From Vicia villosa (taxonomy: Eukaryota > Streptophyta > Magnoliopsida > Fabales > Fabaceae), in contig NC_081183.1 of NCBI RefSeq assembly GCF_029867415.1, forward strand, positions 50,795,133 to 50,859,132: 64,000 bases of DNA, given 5' to 3'. Positions within the stretch are counted from its first letter, which is position 1. Every line of letters begins with the position of its first letter. The notes beneath the pieces are model-generated. The model searched no databases, had not been told where the DNA came from, and was given only the letters and a program-made list of their open reading frames with translations. This document shows, in pieces, positions 1 through 10,316 of the stretch. Both the position numbers and the translations under genes were made by a program.

Positions 1-780
1 GAGTGGCAGTAAAAGAGAGTGTGGTGAATGGGTGTATTTATCCTTACATAAGTGGGATACAAGTGAGATCAATCAAAATAGGAGTATGCTGCCAGATGCT
101 GCTAGCAGCCCTTACCATTCAAAATTGTTGAATACAAGTGGCAATAAACTTAAGGGGTACATGCTGCATGAGGGTGTTACTACTTCTATTTTAATGAATG
201 TGTTTATGTTGAAGGGAAAAGGAAAGTTGATGCATGCTATCAATCATGCTGACTTGGTAGATGAAGATTGGAGGTATTTTAAAAGCAGGAAGAAAAATCC
301 TACTGGCTTGAAGCTTGCACTGCTCTTGCTGACCTTACTACAGGAGCTGAAAAATGACAGAAAAATAAGCCAACAATCTGACTGCTTAAATGTAGATTTT
401 GTTCAACCTGTTTGGCTGCTTGTTCTATTATCAATAGGATCCAGGTAGAAATTCTATGGCAGCCACTAGACTATAATTTATAAGAAATATTGGGTGTTAC
501 ATACTCTTTCACCTTGTGGTCAAGGCATTTGAGGAGGGAGTGTATTTAATAGGCATGTTATAGTTATTAATAAGTTGTTACTTGTTAATTAAGTAGTTGG
601 TTAGATGGTTAATTAATTAATAGGCAGTTAGGGGATCAGTTGAGAGATCGTTAGACAAAATAAAGTAGGTTGTTTATAAATAAAGAGAAGGGTCATTGTT
701 GTTATCAAAGAGGATGCTTCCCCATTTTCAATAATAACATATAAGTTTAAGTTGGTTCTATCAGCATGGTAGACAAGACT
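1..780 (+). mobile_element. 3' end of an LTR retrotransposon (fragment)
   Basis: The purine-rich tract GAGGAGGGAG at 531-540 is followed by TGTATTTAATAGG, which looks like a polypurine tract meeting the start of a 3' LTR at 541. Just before it, 505-540 reads in one frame as a degraded '(L)VVKAFEEG', like the C-terminal end of many plant Ty3/gypsy pol proteins. A TATA-like TTTATAAATA lies at 673-682, as expected in an LTR promoter. The right LTR edge is not resolved, probably near 770. The fragment would lie in the large intron of the cyclophilin gene if that gene continues beyond the left edge. Confidence 0.4.
32..448 (+). CDS. Unrecognised 138-residue ORF in retroelement sequence
   Basis: I do not recognise this ORF. 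It has a basic, lysine-rich middle and a hydrophobic leucine-rich C-terminal third, and no catalytic motif I can name. It lies immediately upstream of a polypurine-tract/LTR-like junction, so it may be the 3' coding end of that element rather than a gene. Composition and length do not exclude chance. Confidence 0.15.
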   Translation: MYLSLHKWDTSEINQNRSMLPDAASSPYHSKLLNTSGNKLKGYMLHEGVTTSILMNVFMLKGKGKLMHAINHADLVDEDWRYFKSRKKNPTGLKLALLLLTLLQELKNDRKISQQSDCLNVDFVQPVWLLVLLSIGSR

Positions 781-1604
781 TAACCAATAAAAAAAGTTTA
801 AAATAGTTTAACATGAGCTAAACCATTTTTATTAATATATATAAATGAATCATCATAAGCTTCTTGTTTTAGAAACAAATGAGTCCTAAAACTCTGTTTA
901 CTTTATAAGAGCAATTTTTGTTTTCATTGTTTAAAATCTGTGTAAGTTTTAGTCGCTAACAAGAAATTACTATACTCTTCAAGTGAATCCTATGCTTCTT
1001 GTTAAGATTCTTGATATCATCTATAAAATCTATAGAAGAGAGAAAATATCAAAAGATGTAACAAACTTTGTATTGATCAAAATGAGAGCTTGATTCATTA
1101 AAGTGATACAATGATACTTATATAGAGTAAGAGTATAACTAACAATCATCTCGTAACCAATTTGTAACTAACATGCAACTAATAACTAACTCTAATCTAG
1201 AAACCAATTTGTAACTAACTTGCAACTAATTTGTAAATAATGATAATATCTCTAACACTTCTAGCTAATCATGGATAATGTTGTGGTATGACAAGTTTTT
1301 ATAAGAAGATTTTGTAGTATCAAGTTATATTCAACTCAATTACAAGATTTGTTGGATCACCCGCTATCAAGCAATCGGTTAACATTATGCATGAATCTTA
1401 ATGAGTGTACTAAGAATACCATATTGAATAAGATATAGCCTAAAAAATGTTATAAATTGGAGACATTTCTCACATTACAATTAAAATTTACAAGCATTGA
1501 GTTAGTTCTTCTAAAAGTAATTTGTAATCTTTTACACATGGTCAATTTTCAAGTTAGTTAATGCTAACCAACACATCAAAAAGAGTGAAAAAATAGTTAG
1601 TTAC
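781..1604. other. AT-rich DNA, no gene seen; intron side of the cyclophilin exon
   Basis: No coding exon is visible on either strand. The tract 1129-1235 repeats variants of 'aaccaatttgtaactaac', which looks like old LTR or promoter debris. If the cyclophilin gene is intact, its next exon lies beyond the left window edge and this is intron 1. I searched the minus strand here for the expected C-terminal cyclophilin exon and did not find one. Confidence 0.4.
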
Positions 1605-2295
1605 CTTCAAGCACCGTTCCAAAGACAACATTCTTGTTATCAAGCTGAGGACAAGGTCCAGGTCCAGTAGTGATTAAGAATTCAACGTTCCTGTATTCAG
1701 GGTCAAGCTTAATCTCATCATCATCATCATTCTCGGAGAGTGGCAGCGAAACAACGCCGGCCCGAGAATGTGTTAGCGTAAATGCCTTGGGGTCAATTGT
1801 TTCAGTGTTGCGGGGGAGATAGCTAGGAGGTTGGACGTCGCCTCTTTCAGGACGACCCTGATGTCCGCCAAGAAAGTACTGACCTGGAAAAACCTTATGG
1901 ATGATAGTGTCTTTGTAGGAAGAGGAATTAGGGTTAGAACTGGAAGCGGAAATGCAGAGGGATTTGAAATTGGAGACAGTGCGGGGAACGAGGTTACCGT
2001 AGAGGCCAATGATGACGCGGCCGAGTGAGGTGGAATCTGAGCATAGAGTGGAAATGGTATCTCCTAGGGTGCGATTCGGGAGGTAGTAGTTGGGGCAGAG
2101 GCTGAATTCCATGAAGACGCGGTCGGTGATGGTGGGGTTTGGTGGTTGTGTGGGTAAGGCGGAAGAGGAGAGGGAGGGGAAGGAGAGAGTGGCAGTGGAG
2201 GTGAGGAGGAGGGAGCGGCGGGTGAGGTTGGATTTGGGAATTGGGTGGTGGAGAGAGGGAAGAGGTGGTGGTGGTTGGGTTAAGGAGGAGGCCAT
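1605..2295 (-). CDS. Chloroplast cyclophilin-type peptidyl-prolyl isomerase, exon 1 (partial gene)
   Basis: About 230 residues are encoded from ATG at 2295 to a splice donor, GAAG|GTAACT, at 1605/1604. The N-terminus is a plastid transit peptide rich in Ser/Pro. It is followed by a twin-arginine segment (TRRSLLL) and a hydrophobic stretch ending near Ala-Leu-Pro, as in Tat-dependent thylakoid-lumen proteins. The cyclophilin fold starts around residue 90 (LGRVIIGLYG, VPRTVSNFKSLC) and runs to VVFGTVLEG. It resembles the Arabidopsis CYP26-2/CYP28-type lumenal cyclophilins. Several canonical active-site residues of cyclophilin A are not recognisable, as is usual in this divergent group, so catalytic activity is uncertain. 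The C-terminal third (about 90 residues in the family) is missing from the window. A Helitron terminus sits only 165 bp upstream of the ATG. Confidence 0.85.
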
Positions 2296-2469
2296 TGTGG
2301 TGGTGGTGGAGGAGTGAGGTTTTTCATTATGCAGAGGAGAACTTGGAGAAGCTAATCGGTGTGGGGTCTACCTTAGATTAGATATATCTCGTGAAAACTT
2401 GCCAACAAGGCCTTATTTTCAAGTCACCGTAAACTCCAAAATTAGTTATTATTATTATACTAGTGTGTG

Positions 2470-2489
2470 ACCCGTGCGTTTGCACGGGT
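2470..2489 (-). other. Helitron 3' terminal hairpin
   Basis: ACCCGTGC and GCACGGGT form a perfect 8-bp stem around a 4-base loop. It sits 10 nt from the CTAG terminus at 2463-2460. In Helitrons this structure acts as the transposition terminator. Confidence 0.85.
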
Positions 2490-3039
2490 ACCCGTCGGTC
2501 TTGTGCATTGGGTTTTAGGAAAATCAAATAGGATAAGAAAGATTAAAAGATATGGGTAAGTTCATATAATAAGGTTAAATGTTTGAAATAGGTTAAAAAT
2601 ATATGTTGGGCCTTATTGTTGGTTAAAATATGTAAGTTAATAGGACATTAAAATTCATTGGGCCTTAGATGGAAGCCTCGGTGGAGATTACCTAATTTTA
2701 TTGGTGGACCTAATAGGATTAATAGGCCCACAAAAGAATCATATTATTATTATTGTTACATAATGTTGCAATTACAAATAAAAGAAACGTTGGACTTCAT
2801 AAGTATTAAACGTGTTGGCAATCAAAGGAAACGTTGTGTCTTCATAAGTCTGTGTTGGGCATTGTTGCTGTAAGAAACGCAGGGTTCGGTGTTAAGTTTG
2901 AAGAACAACATGTCACGGGAAAGAAGGTATCCTCTTCGAATGAGGTATGTGCATGTGTTTTTGTTTATGTTGTTTGCAGAGATTATTATAAGATATTCAT
3001 CCATTTAGAGGTCGTGATGCTGTTTTGATTCCAGTTCAC
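2490..3039. other. Helitron non-coding tract upstream of the B3 genes
   Basis: No confident exon is present. Short open stretches around 2834-3028 may be the 5' end of the first B3-like gene, but the frame is broken by stops and I could not build a convincing splice model upstream of 3040. Confidence 0.35.
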
Positions 3040-4293
3040 CTGATTGGTTGGAGTTGCAAACACCATGGAAGCGGCTTACGATTGAGAGGATACTGAGTGG
3101 GTCACATGAGAGGGAAGATGTTATGGAGGAATAGAAGAAACAACATGAAAGATTGAATCGTGTTGAAGATGCTGGTGAAGTTTCTAAGTTCGGTCAAAAG
3201 AATGAATCTGTAGATGCTGCTAGTGTTGTTGAAAATAAAGGGTAATCCTATGATTTTATTTGGTTTTGCATGTTATGATAGTAGGTATTGATAAATGTAT
3301 GGTATTGTGTGATGTTTACTATAGTTTATAATAGAAAATTTTGTTATATTATAATCTGTTATGTTGATTGTAAGTGTGGTGTGTGTTATTTAAATAAATG
3401 GATATTGCAGGTTTGTAGTCTGTAAATGAAACTGAACCTCCACAAATTTAAATGTGTTTCCCAAAGAATGTGTTCACAACTTAGTGTAATGATTAGTTTG
3501 TATGTTATTGTGTTGAAGGAATAATGGAGATGGGATAGGAAGTGATTTATTGAAAATAGTGGGCGTGAAAGGGAAGGAAAGAAATGCTGCTGGTGAAGTT
3601 TTGTTGCAATGCGACAGCATAGGCGGAGATAAATTGAAGGAGAAAAGTGAAGTTGGAAGGTGGGAGAAAGGAAAGGATAATCATGTAGGGTCATGTTCTG
3701 CAGGATTATCAGATACCGCTGATTTGAAGGAATACATAATGATCTCTTTTGATAGTGACAGGTAAAGGTTTTTTTTAAGTGATAGGGAATATATTAGAGT
3801 AATAGGTATACTGAGGTTGTTGTGTTGGCATTGAGGTGTAAATGTGGTGTTTATTTCAGGGAAATGAGTCCTATACAGGAGGAGCTTGAAGAAGAGTATT
3901 GGACTCGTGAAGTTCATGATGTAAAGAAGTTTTGCTCAAATGTTATGGTAAGTAGTGCGTAAAGTTTATAGTTGTTGGTACAATGTTGTTATACACAGAT
4001 GTAATGTAACTGATATTGTTTGTCAATGAGTGCAGCATATTCCTGCAGAAGTAGTAGACAAATATGGTCTTGCTGGAATGTCAGAGATAGTTCTCTATGA
4101 TGTGGACAACGGGTACCCATATGACTGCAATGTGAAGAAGAGGCCAAAGAGAAAGGAAACATATTTGTACAGAGAGTGGTTTGACAATGCAAGGGCAGCT
4201 GAATTGAAAGAAGGAGATAAAGTGCACTTTGTGATTCGATACCCGCCAGTGTTAGATATTATAGTAACAGTGGAGCGCAGTGGTGGTCGTTGA
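3040..4293 (+). pseudogene. B3 DNA-binding domain gene 1, Helitron-borne, with a premature stop
   Basis: Exons supported by GT-AG sites and matching phases are about 3040-3241, 3519-3761, 3860-3947 and 4036-4293 (stop TGA). The last two exons form a B3 domain: REVHDVKKFCSNVM, then HIPAEVVDKYG, a central strand region with DNGYPYDC, and KEGDKVHFVI. B3 is the plant-specific pseudobarrel DNA-binding fold of ABI3/VRN1/REM-type transcription factors. An in-frame TAG at 3132-3134 interrupts the first modelled exon, so a long product is unlikely, although starts downstream of it remain open. The gene faces away from the Helitron helicase. A second, intact relative lies 0.8 kb downstream with the same intron position just before the I-P-x-x-V-V motif, which suggests tandem duplication. 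Confidence 0.65.
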
Positions 4294-5094
4294 TAAAGCT
4301 GTTGGTTTGGCAATGTTCGTGGTGGATGAATAGGACAGTTTGTTGTTAGTTTGGTTTGAATGTGAATTATCGTTTTGTTTTTTATTGTTAATTTCGGCAA
4401 TGGTGTATGTGAACAAAGATTAACAATTATGGTAGTATGTATGGTTTTTAATTGAATATTATCAGTTTTAGGATTAAGTTTTATTGATTGTGCAAACTCT
4501 GCCATGGCTTTATTTGCAAAATTGATTACCATTGTGTTTCTAAATTAAGTATTGCTTATTATAAGTAGTGAAACAGGATCTCTATCAAAATTGATTACCA
4601 TTGGGTTCTTAATTTAATTATTGTTGGTTATTATAAGTAGTCAAACAGGATCTCTATAAGTAGTGAAACAAGACCTGTAAATGGTTGCCTATTAAATCTA
4701 AATGGTGAACATACAACAATAGACTTATGAAGAATTGAAAATTCAATTTAATAGTATATGTTAAACAATAATATAGTAATATTAAATAGTTATAAAATAG
4801 TTGTAATGTGTTATATTATATTGGGAGGTGAAAGATCAATTGGGTTATGGGCAGTAAATGTGTTTTCATGAGGAATATAAATAAAATGAAAACTGTTTTG
4901 AAGTGATGTAAATGTAAAGAAGACTAATTGAACAATTGCATTGAATTCTATTGGACGGTGGAAAAGTAGCAGGTATGTGAAGAGTCCATTTAGAGTGTTA
5001 TATAAGTAATGTGTAGGAAGGTTGAAAGCACTAAAAACTGAAGCAGTCATCATTACTCTGTAAACAACAGTGTAGGCTGCGAATTTCTAAAAAG
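4294..5094. other. Spacer between the two B3 genes
   Basis: This tract is AT-rich with no exon seen. It holds a short duplication: the stretch around 4522-4545 (ttgattaccattg) recurs near 4589-4603, and 'aaacaggatctctat' recurs at 4571 and 4644. It presumably contains the 3' UTR of gene 1 and the promoter of gene 2. Confidence 0.4.
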
Positions 5095-5814
5095 ATGGAA
5101 GGAAAAGTTGATCAAGCAATGAGAGGTAAAGGTAAACATATCATTTGAGTGGTTGTTCTGTTACATTTTGAATTGAAAAGCTGAATATGGTTGCATGCAG
5201 GTGAAGAAAACTCGGTGAACAAAATGGTTGTGGGGAAAGCTGTCACTTCTGATAACTCTGTGTATGTTTGAATCATTTTATGTTGAGTATACGTTTTTAT
5301 GTTTTTATTTAGAAGGTTTGACAACACATTGGTTTATTGGCCATATTGTTTGTTTGTATTATGTTTCAGATGCCATGAAGCTGATGCTGAGGATGTTAGC
5401 TGCCATGCAGAGCAGCCTGTTGAGTTACCATATTGTATCTGGAAGAAAGATGTGGTGAATGGGAAGATGGCTCAGTCATGTCTTCTTGTAAGTTATTTTT
5501 CGTTTCAGGCTTATTGTCTTAGGACCCTTAATGGGAAAATCTAATGTTGTTTTATATTAATATTGTAGGAAATTCCTGAGCATGTTGTGGCAAGTCGCTG
5601 GCTAAATGGAGTAAGGTTCGTAGATTTGGTCGACTGGGAAAGGGAAGTCAAGTATGAATGTGAAGTTCATCGTACTAAAAAGGGTCAAATGTTTTTAGGG
5701 CGCGGTTGGTACAAATTTGCCAAGGACAGGAGTCTGCTTGATGGAGACTCTATGGGTTTCAGCATTAAGGATCCCGTCAGCAAGGAGATACTTGTGACAA
5801 TGTTGAAAAATTGA
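5095..5814 (+). CDS. B3 DNA-binding domain protein, intact 4-exon gene carried by the Helitron
   Basis: Four exons (5095-5125, 5201-5261, 5370-5487, 5569-5814) join in frame through GT-AG introns to give about 151 residues with no stop. The start is ATGGAAGG at 5095. Residues 1-45 are acidic and polar. The B3 domain follows: WKKDVVNGKMAQSCLL, IPEHVVASRW, a central WEREVKYECEV strand pair, the GRGWYKFAKD helix, and LLDGDSMGFSI near the C-terminus. It matches the general B3 pattern, with the GW..F and GD motifs kept. It would be a small nuclear DNA-binding protein. It sits inside a Helitron with its coding strand opposite the helicase, so it is either captured host DNA or an established Helitron cargo gene. 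Target and expression are unknown. Confidence 0.75.
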
Positions 5815-6140
5815 AAAATGCTGTAAAAGTTTGTTATAAGCATCTATCTATCAATATTTTGTAATTCCCCGGTGGACTTAGCTCCATCTTGATATTAATA
5901 TATAAGATTTTGGTATTTAGATGTTTTGCTATACATACATTGAGGCTTAATAATATAAATGAGAAAGGTACCATAAAACATTACAACATACATATGAAGA
6001 TATAATTAATTGTTATATTTTTTAACAGTAACGCATCATAAGATTCTATTAATATATGAAATTAATGTAGTATAACATAGAATGCTGTTAGTAATATATA
6101 TTACTGCTGTTACAGAATTACTGAGATAAATGTTTGAAAC
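5815..6140. other. AT-rich spacer between convergent B3 gene and helicase
   Basis: It holds the 3' flanks of two convergent genes. No gene is seen. Confidence 0.4.
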
Positions 6141-7564
6141 TCAGACATTGTTAAAAACCTCTTTATACACAACATTTGTAGTTTTCCCCTTGAATTTCTT
6201 TTCTTCATCATGTATCAGTATTTTGATTCCCTTTTTTGTTGTTACTCTTGACAATGCAACATAAATCTGACCGTGTGTAAATACATCTCTTGGTATGTAC
6301 AAACCGACGTTATCCAATGACTGTCCCTGTGATTTGTTGATTGTCATAGAATAGGAAACTATAATAGGGAACTGTCTTCTATTCAGTTTGAATGGCCATG
6401 GTGATTGGGATGGTGACATGTCCATTCGAGGTATGCAAACCAAATTTCCTAAACCTTTACCGCCCATTATTGAAGCCTCGAGTACATGGGCTGCCATCTT
6501 TGTTATGCACAGCCTTGTGCCGTTACACAAACCTTCAGATTGATCTTTGTTTCTCATGAGCATTATAGGTGTCCCAACCTTTAGTTTTAAGTGATGGTTA
6601 GGCAAACCTGATGTTCGGAGGGAACTTAGAAATTCTGGCGTGAGGATATCAACTACTGTTGGGTCATGAATCTCAGACTTGTCAACTGAATTTGCGTTGT
6701 AGTAGTCACGAATTTCTCCTGTTTTGTTAACTGAACATAATTAGTAAAAGCATAAAATCAATTAATATAATCCATTAAATTATATATTTTTGTTGCTTAA
6801 ACTGGCATTAAGTTAAGTATATGGTCATTGATCTGATCAACGATCTCCACTGTAGAGGCCAGTATTGCTCGACTTTTAAGGTAATCAACGGATTGGAAAT
6901 TATTTATGAAATCAGGGTATGTGGTATTGACAATGGCCACAATCGGATCATCAAATTCTATTATCAAAATATCAGGTGGTATGTCAATTTCGGCGGTGCC
7001 GTCATTAGGCTCAGATATTCGACCCTCTCCTATTCTTAAAAGCCAATCTGAAAACTGTGCTATTTCATTTTTATCAGTCTGTGTTAATCCTGTTTGAAGC
7101 CGCATGTTTCTTGTTAATGTTAATACCTCAACTGAATGCCATATGTAAGATGCATTTATGGCACAGTGTACAATATCGGAACGACTGCCTCTGGGGACGA
7201 CAGGTAAAATCTGTCTAAAATCACCATCGAAAACAACAACTTTCCACCAAATACATCGCTGGAATTTTTCTTTGCACTCATAACATCTTTCAAAGTTCTG
7301 TCAAGCGATTCTATTGCATACTTATGTACCATTGGTGCCTCATCCCATATTATAACCTTTGTCTGTCGTAGCATGTCTGCAACATCATCATTGAATTCAA
7401 CCTTGCAAGTAAAATTGTCCATAGTTGGTACTGGTATCCTGAACTTTGAACGTGCAGTTCTACCTCCTGGAAGTAACAAAGATGTTATACCGCCTAGTTG
7501 CAACAGTTAAACATATATCATGTTTTAATCTTAAAGTGATCGCGACTTTACGTGTCTATAAATC
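6141..7564 (-). pseudogene. Helitron PIF1-type DNA helicase, C-terminal part, disrupted
   Basis: Reading down the minus strand, successive segments match a PIF1-like helicase. They are LRLKHDICLTVAT and LLLPGGRTA just after the expected Walker A region, VIIWDEAPM (Walker B-like DEAP), then PVVPRGSRSDIVHCAIN, the LTLTRNMRL motif, a long middle, and LPNHHLKLKVGTPIMLMRN with INKSQGQSLDNVGLYIPRDVF and YVALSRV near the C-terminus. Breaks are frameshifts near 7500 and about 7225, and an intron-like gap at 6740-6797 whose donor has decayed. The N-terminal Walker A loop and the Rep/HUH domain lie beyond the LTR inserted at 7565 and are not seen. In an intact Helitron this protein unwinds DNA for rolling-circle transposition. 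This copy cannot encode it. Confidence 0.85.
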
Positions 7565-7839
7565 TGATAACTGCAAGTGCACAGTCGTGTCGTGTAGTTT
7601 TAAAAGATATAGAATCCACAGGGACTATGAATCGATCTACCGTTATCTAAGGTTACTATGTAAAGCTAGGGCTACTAATATTTCGATTGTTCTTAAGGGA
7701 AAGTGAGTGAAAATTTAAGAATATAATAAAAGACAGATATCGGTATGTATTTCGTTTAACTTAAGGTGATCCGAAGGTCCGTTGGCTTTTGCATAATTTA
7801 ATTAAAAATCTTTACTAATTCAATTGATTAAAAATCCTC

Positions 7840-8240
7840 GTCTCAAACTTTCGCTCTATTGATTTAGATTACTGTCCTAATCCTAATGTACGCTTTCGCC
7901 ATCCCATTAGATTTTAGAAAAGCTTTTTGGAAACAACGTAATTAATAAAATGCCCGTTTTATGAAGTTGTTATCTATTTAAATCTCCTAATCTCAAACTT
8001 TCGCTCTGTTGACTCGGAACATGCTAATATCCCTAACGTACGCTTTCGCCATCCCGCTCGGGTGTAAAAACAATTTTTGAAAATAAATAAGTTCTAATTA
8101 GTTTTAATACGCTTTCGCCATCCTTAAAACTAATATCCTATGTCTACTATCCAGTTAAAGATCTCAAACTTTCGCTCTATTGATTTTAACCTTTGACCGT
8201 CTTAAGACCTCAAACTTTCGCTCTATTGGTTTTAAGACTT
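7840..8240. repeat. Interspersed short repeats inside the Athila-like LTR
   Basis: The phrase CTCAAACTTTCGCTCT occurs about four times and CGCTTTCGCCATCC about three times, at irregular spacing of 60-130 bp, in the U5-side part of the LTR. They look like diverged copies of a short module and could matter for RNA structure or packaging, but that is only inference. Confidence 0.6.
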
Positions 8241-8760
8241 ACTAATTAAATTAGACATACAAACCAAAAACAAGTGATAGTTAATAAAATATAATTAAGC
8301 CAATTTATTTCAGATCCCTACGGTTAACTTACTTTACATACCGATATCATAATAATTTAGCCAGACATATTAATATGGTTAAACATGCATAAATCGGTTC
8401 GGTTCATAATAATAGGCATAGTAAATGGCATACAATATATCATGCAAATAAATATAAATAAGGCAGTAAATAAAAACCTGAATTAAATAAATGGTAATTG
8501 AATCTTTGAGTACTGAACTTCCACCACAGGTTGGCTGGATCGTTCTTCGAATGGCAGTAAATAAAACAAGGAAATAAAAGCGATAAATCTAACGTAAGGC
8601 TAGATTTATAAAAAGTTCACAACAATTTCCAGTGTAGAAATCGTTGTGAGAAAATAAGTGTTAGAATGAAAGCAGAATAAAGAAATACGGTTCGCGGTAC
8701 AATTTCGGCAGCACTTCGTTGGCAGGAAATCGGACTCTTTTGGAAGTGAGGTAGCAGGTC

Positions 8761-8770
8761 CTATTTATAA
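8761..8770 (-). promoter_or_regulatory. TATA box of the Athila-like LTR promoter
   Basis: TTATAAATAG on the minus strand, in the middle of the LTR, 56 bp downstream of the nearest palindromic element. It would direct transcription leftward, in the sense of the element. Confidence 0.6.
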
Positions 8771-8825
8771 GAGAGGTTTTGATGTGACGTTGCGTGAAAA
8801 GTGGGGATTTTTGCAGACTGGGTGT

Positions 8826-8969
8826 GGAGACGTACGTCTCCGTTTCTTCAGGAAGCGGCCTTGACTGACTTGAGACGTGCGTCTCAAGTGGAGAAGTTGT
8901 AGGAAGGCTTGGAGACGTGCGTCTCCTTTTGCTGAGGTGGCCTTTGGAACGTTGGAGACATGCGTCTCC
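8826..8969. promoter_or_regulatory. Four-copy palindromic element array in U3
   Basis: Four near-perfect palindromes of the form GGAGACGTGCGTCTCC lie at 8826-8841 (GGAGACGTACGTCTCC), 8870-8887 (with TTGAGACG..CGTCTCAA ends), 8911-8926 and 8954-8969, spaced 28-45 bp. Arms GAGACG/CGTCTC are invariant while the two to four central bases and the outermost pair vary. The variation is compensated in the second copy (TTGAGACG with CGTCTCAA), so symmetry seems conserved. Position just upstream of a TATA box suggests a dimeric transcription-factor site. Confidence 0.6.
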
Positions 8970-9275
8970 ACTTGCTGGGAAGGTTTGGGCCACGCACATT
9001 TGATCTTTCATTGGGCTGGTTCATCTCCTTTGGGCCTTTGGGTCCTAATTGCACCCCTCTTTCACTTCAGCACTCCTTTTTCATCTTTTAGGCATAAATA
9101 TTGGTCATTTAAGCTCCATTTTCTTTCCTTTTCGCAAATAGTCGTAATTAGAGTGTAAAACCTGAAACAAAGCAAATACTCGCGTAATATCATAATAAAT
9201 TAACATAATAAATGGAAAATGCTATAAATATCTATGGATTTCAAGCTAAATATACGATATAAAATCGTGTTATCA

Positions 9276-9289
9276 AATTCCCCCAGACT
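9276..9289 (-). other. Polypurine tract
   Basis: AGTCTGGGGGAATT on the minus strand abuts the LTR at 9275. It primes plus-strand DNA synthesis in gypsy elements. A second similar tract (TAAGTCTGGGGGAGTCG, minus) lies at about 10271-10287, just after the extra ORF. Confidence 0.75.
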
Positions 9290-10316
9290 TGAACCTTTGC
9301 TTGTCCTCAAGCAAAATAATAAGATAAAGATAAATGAAACACACTTCCACCACGTCGTTCGGTCATACTCAGCTACATAGTGTTCTTATTTGAAAATAAT
9401 GATAATGATCCTAGCAATAAACTTATAGTAACAACACTAAACAACTCCCAGTATGCATGCCAATCCGAATCATGCCATTATAGCTCGACCTTTTTGACTC
9501 GTCATCATGCTTTACCCTTTTCATTCGTGCGCAATCACATTAAGCCCATTGTCTTGACACGCACATAGCAGAGTAGTCGGTTAGTGACTATGATCCTTCT
9601 CATGGAGTTCTGGCACAATAAGTGGTATACTCCTTAGCACTCACTTGTAGATTGTGGGGAATCGGACAATAGTCCTTCCTACCAAGTTCAGTACCAGATG
9701 ACTTCTGAACCAATCGACAATGAGTTTTTAAATTCTTTGTATTTGAGATTTGCGACCGTTAGGTTAAATGATCTTGTGAGGATCACCTTACTTAGTAGGC
9801 ACATTTCTTCTTATGGTTAAGCACATAATTATTATTATGAGGATCATACACTTATATTCATCGACTCTCTGCGTAGTTTGTATCTAAGACGGTGCCGACT
9901 GCTAGAATAAACTACTAAGGGTTATTTCAAAACTTAAAGTCGATGGTTTTGGTATAACGGGTATTCAAATCGGTTACGCATACTTGGGGGTTTTAGAGTG
10001 TTGGGACAATAAGATTATTGACTATATTCAATTTCTATGCGTTGAGTGTTTGAGTAGCTTCGTATTTCTCGAACGTGTGGGGTTTGCGTTTATCGTTTAG
10101 GAGCAAAAATTTTTGTTATGGCTCAAGAAAATGGAAGAAATTGAAAAAACTACGGAATTATACATATAAGACTTAAATTCCATAAATATTCTTTTATTGA
10201 ATTAGAAAAACATTACAAGGAAGGGAAATAACTGAAGGGAAAAATAAAACTAAAGGAAATAGAAATAATACGACTCCCCCAGACTTAGATGATGCAATGT
10301 CCTCAGTGCATAAGAA
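9290..10316 (-). other. Non-coding 3' internal region of the Athila-like element
   Basis: About 1 kb between the end of the extra ORF and the polypurine tract. No coding signal beyond short chance ORFs is seen. On the minus strand it starts with the duplicated PPT-like motif at about 10280. Confidence 0.5.

Larger units (their letters stand above)
2460..7564 (-). mobile_element. Helitron (3' portion), interrupted by an LTR retrotransposon
   Basis: On the minus strand the element ends in an 8-bp-stem hairpin (2489-2470), then CACACACTAG, ending in CTAG at 2460, with the next flanking base T. This is the canonical Helitron 3' end: hairpin, about 10 nt, CTRR, insertion before T. Inside are a PIF1-type helicase on the same strand (6141-7564) and two B3-domain genes on the opposite strand (3040-5814). 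The helicase stops at 7564, where an LTR begins, so the 5' half of the Helitron (Rep domain, 5' TC end) was displaced by the insertion and is not found in the window. Confidence 0.85.
7565..9275 (-). repeat. 3' LTR of an Athila/Cyclops-like Ty3/gypsy element (minus)
   Basis: The LTR is bounded by TGATAACTGC on the left and GTTATCA on the right (inverted ends TGATAA/TTATCA), 1711 bp long. Directly to the right the minus strand reads AGTCTGGGGGAATT, a polypurine tract, so this is the 3' LTR of an element transcribed leftward. A TATA box on the minus strand at 8770-8761 (TTATAAATAG) marks U3/R. Upstream of it stand four palindromes. The 5-bp flank on the left is AAATC; the partner 5' LTR is not in the window. 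U5-side sequence (7800-8240) repeats the phrase 'caaactttcgctct' and 'acgctttcgccatcc' many times. Confidence 0.85.
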
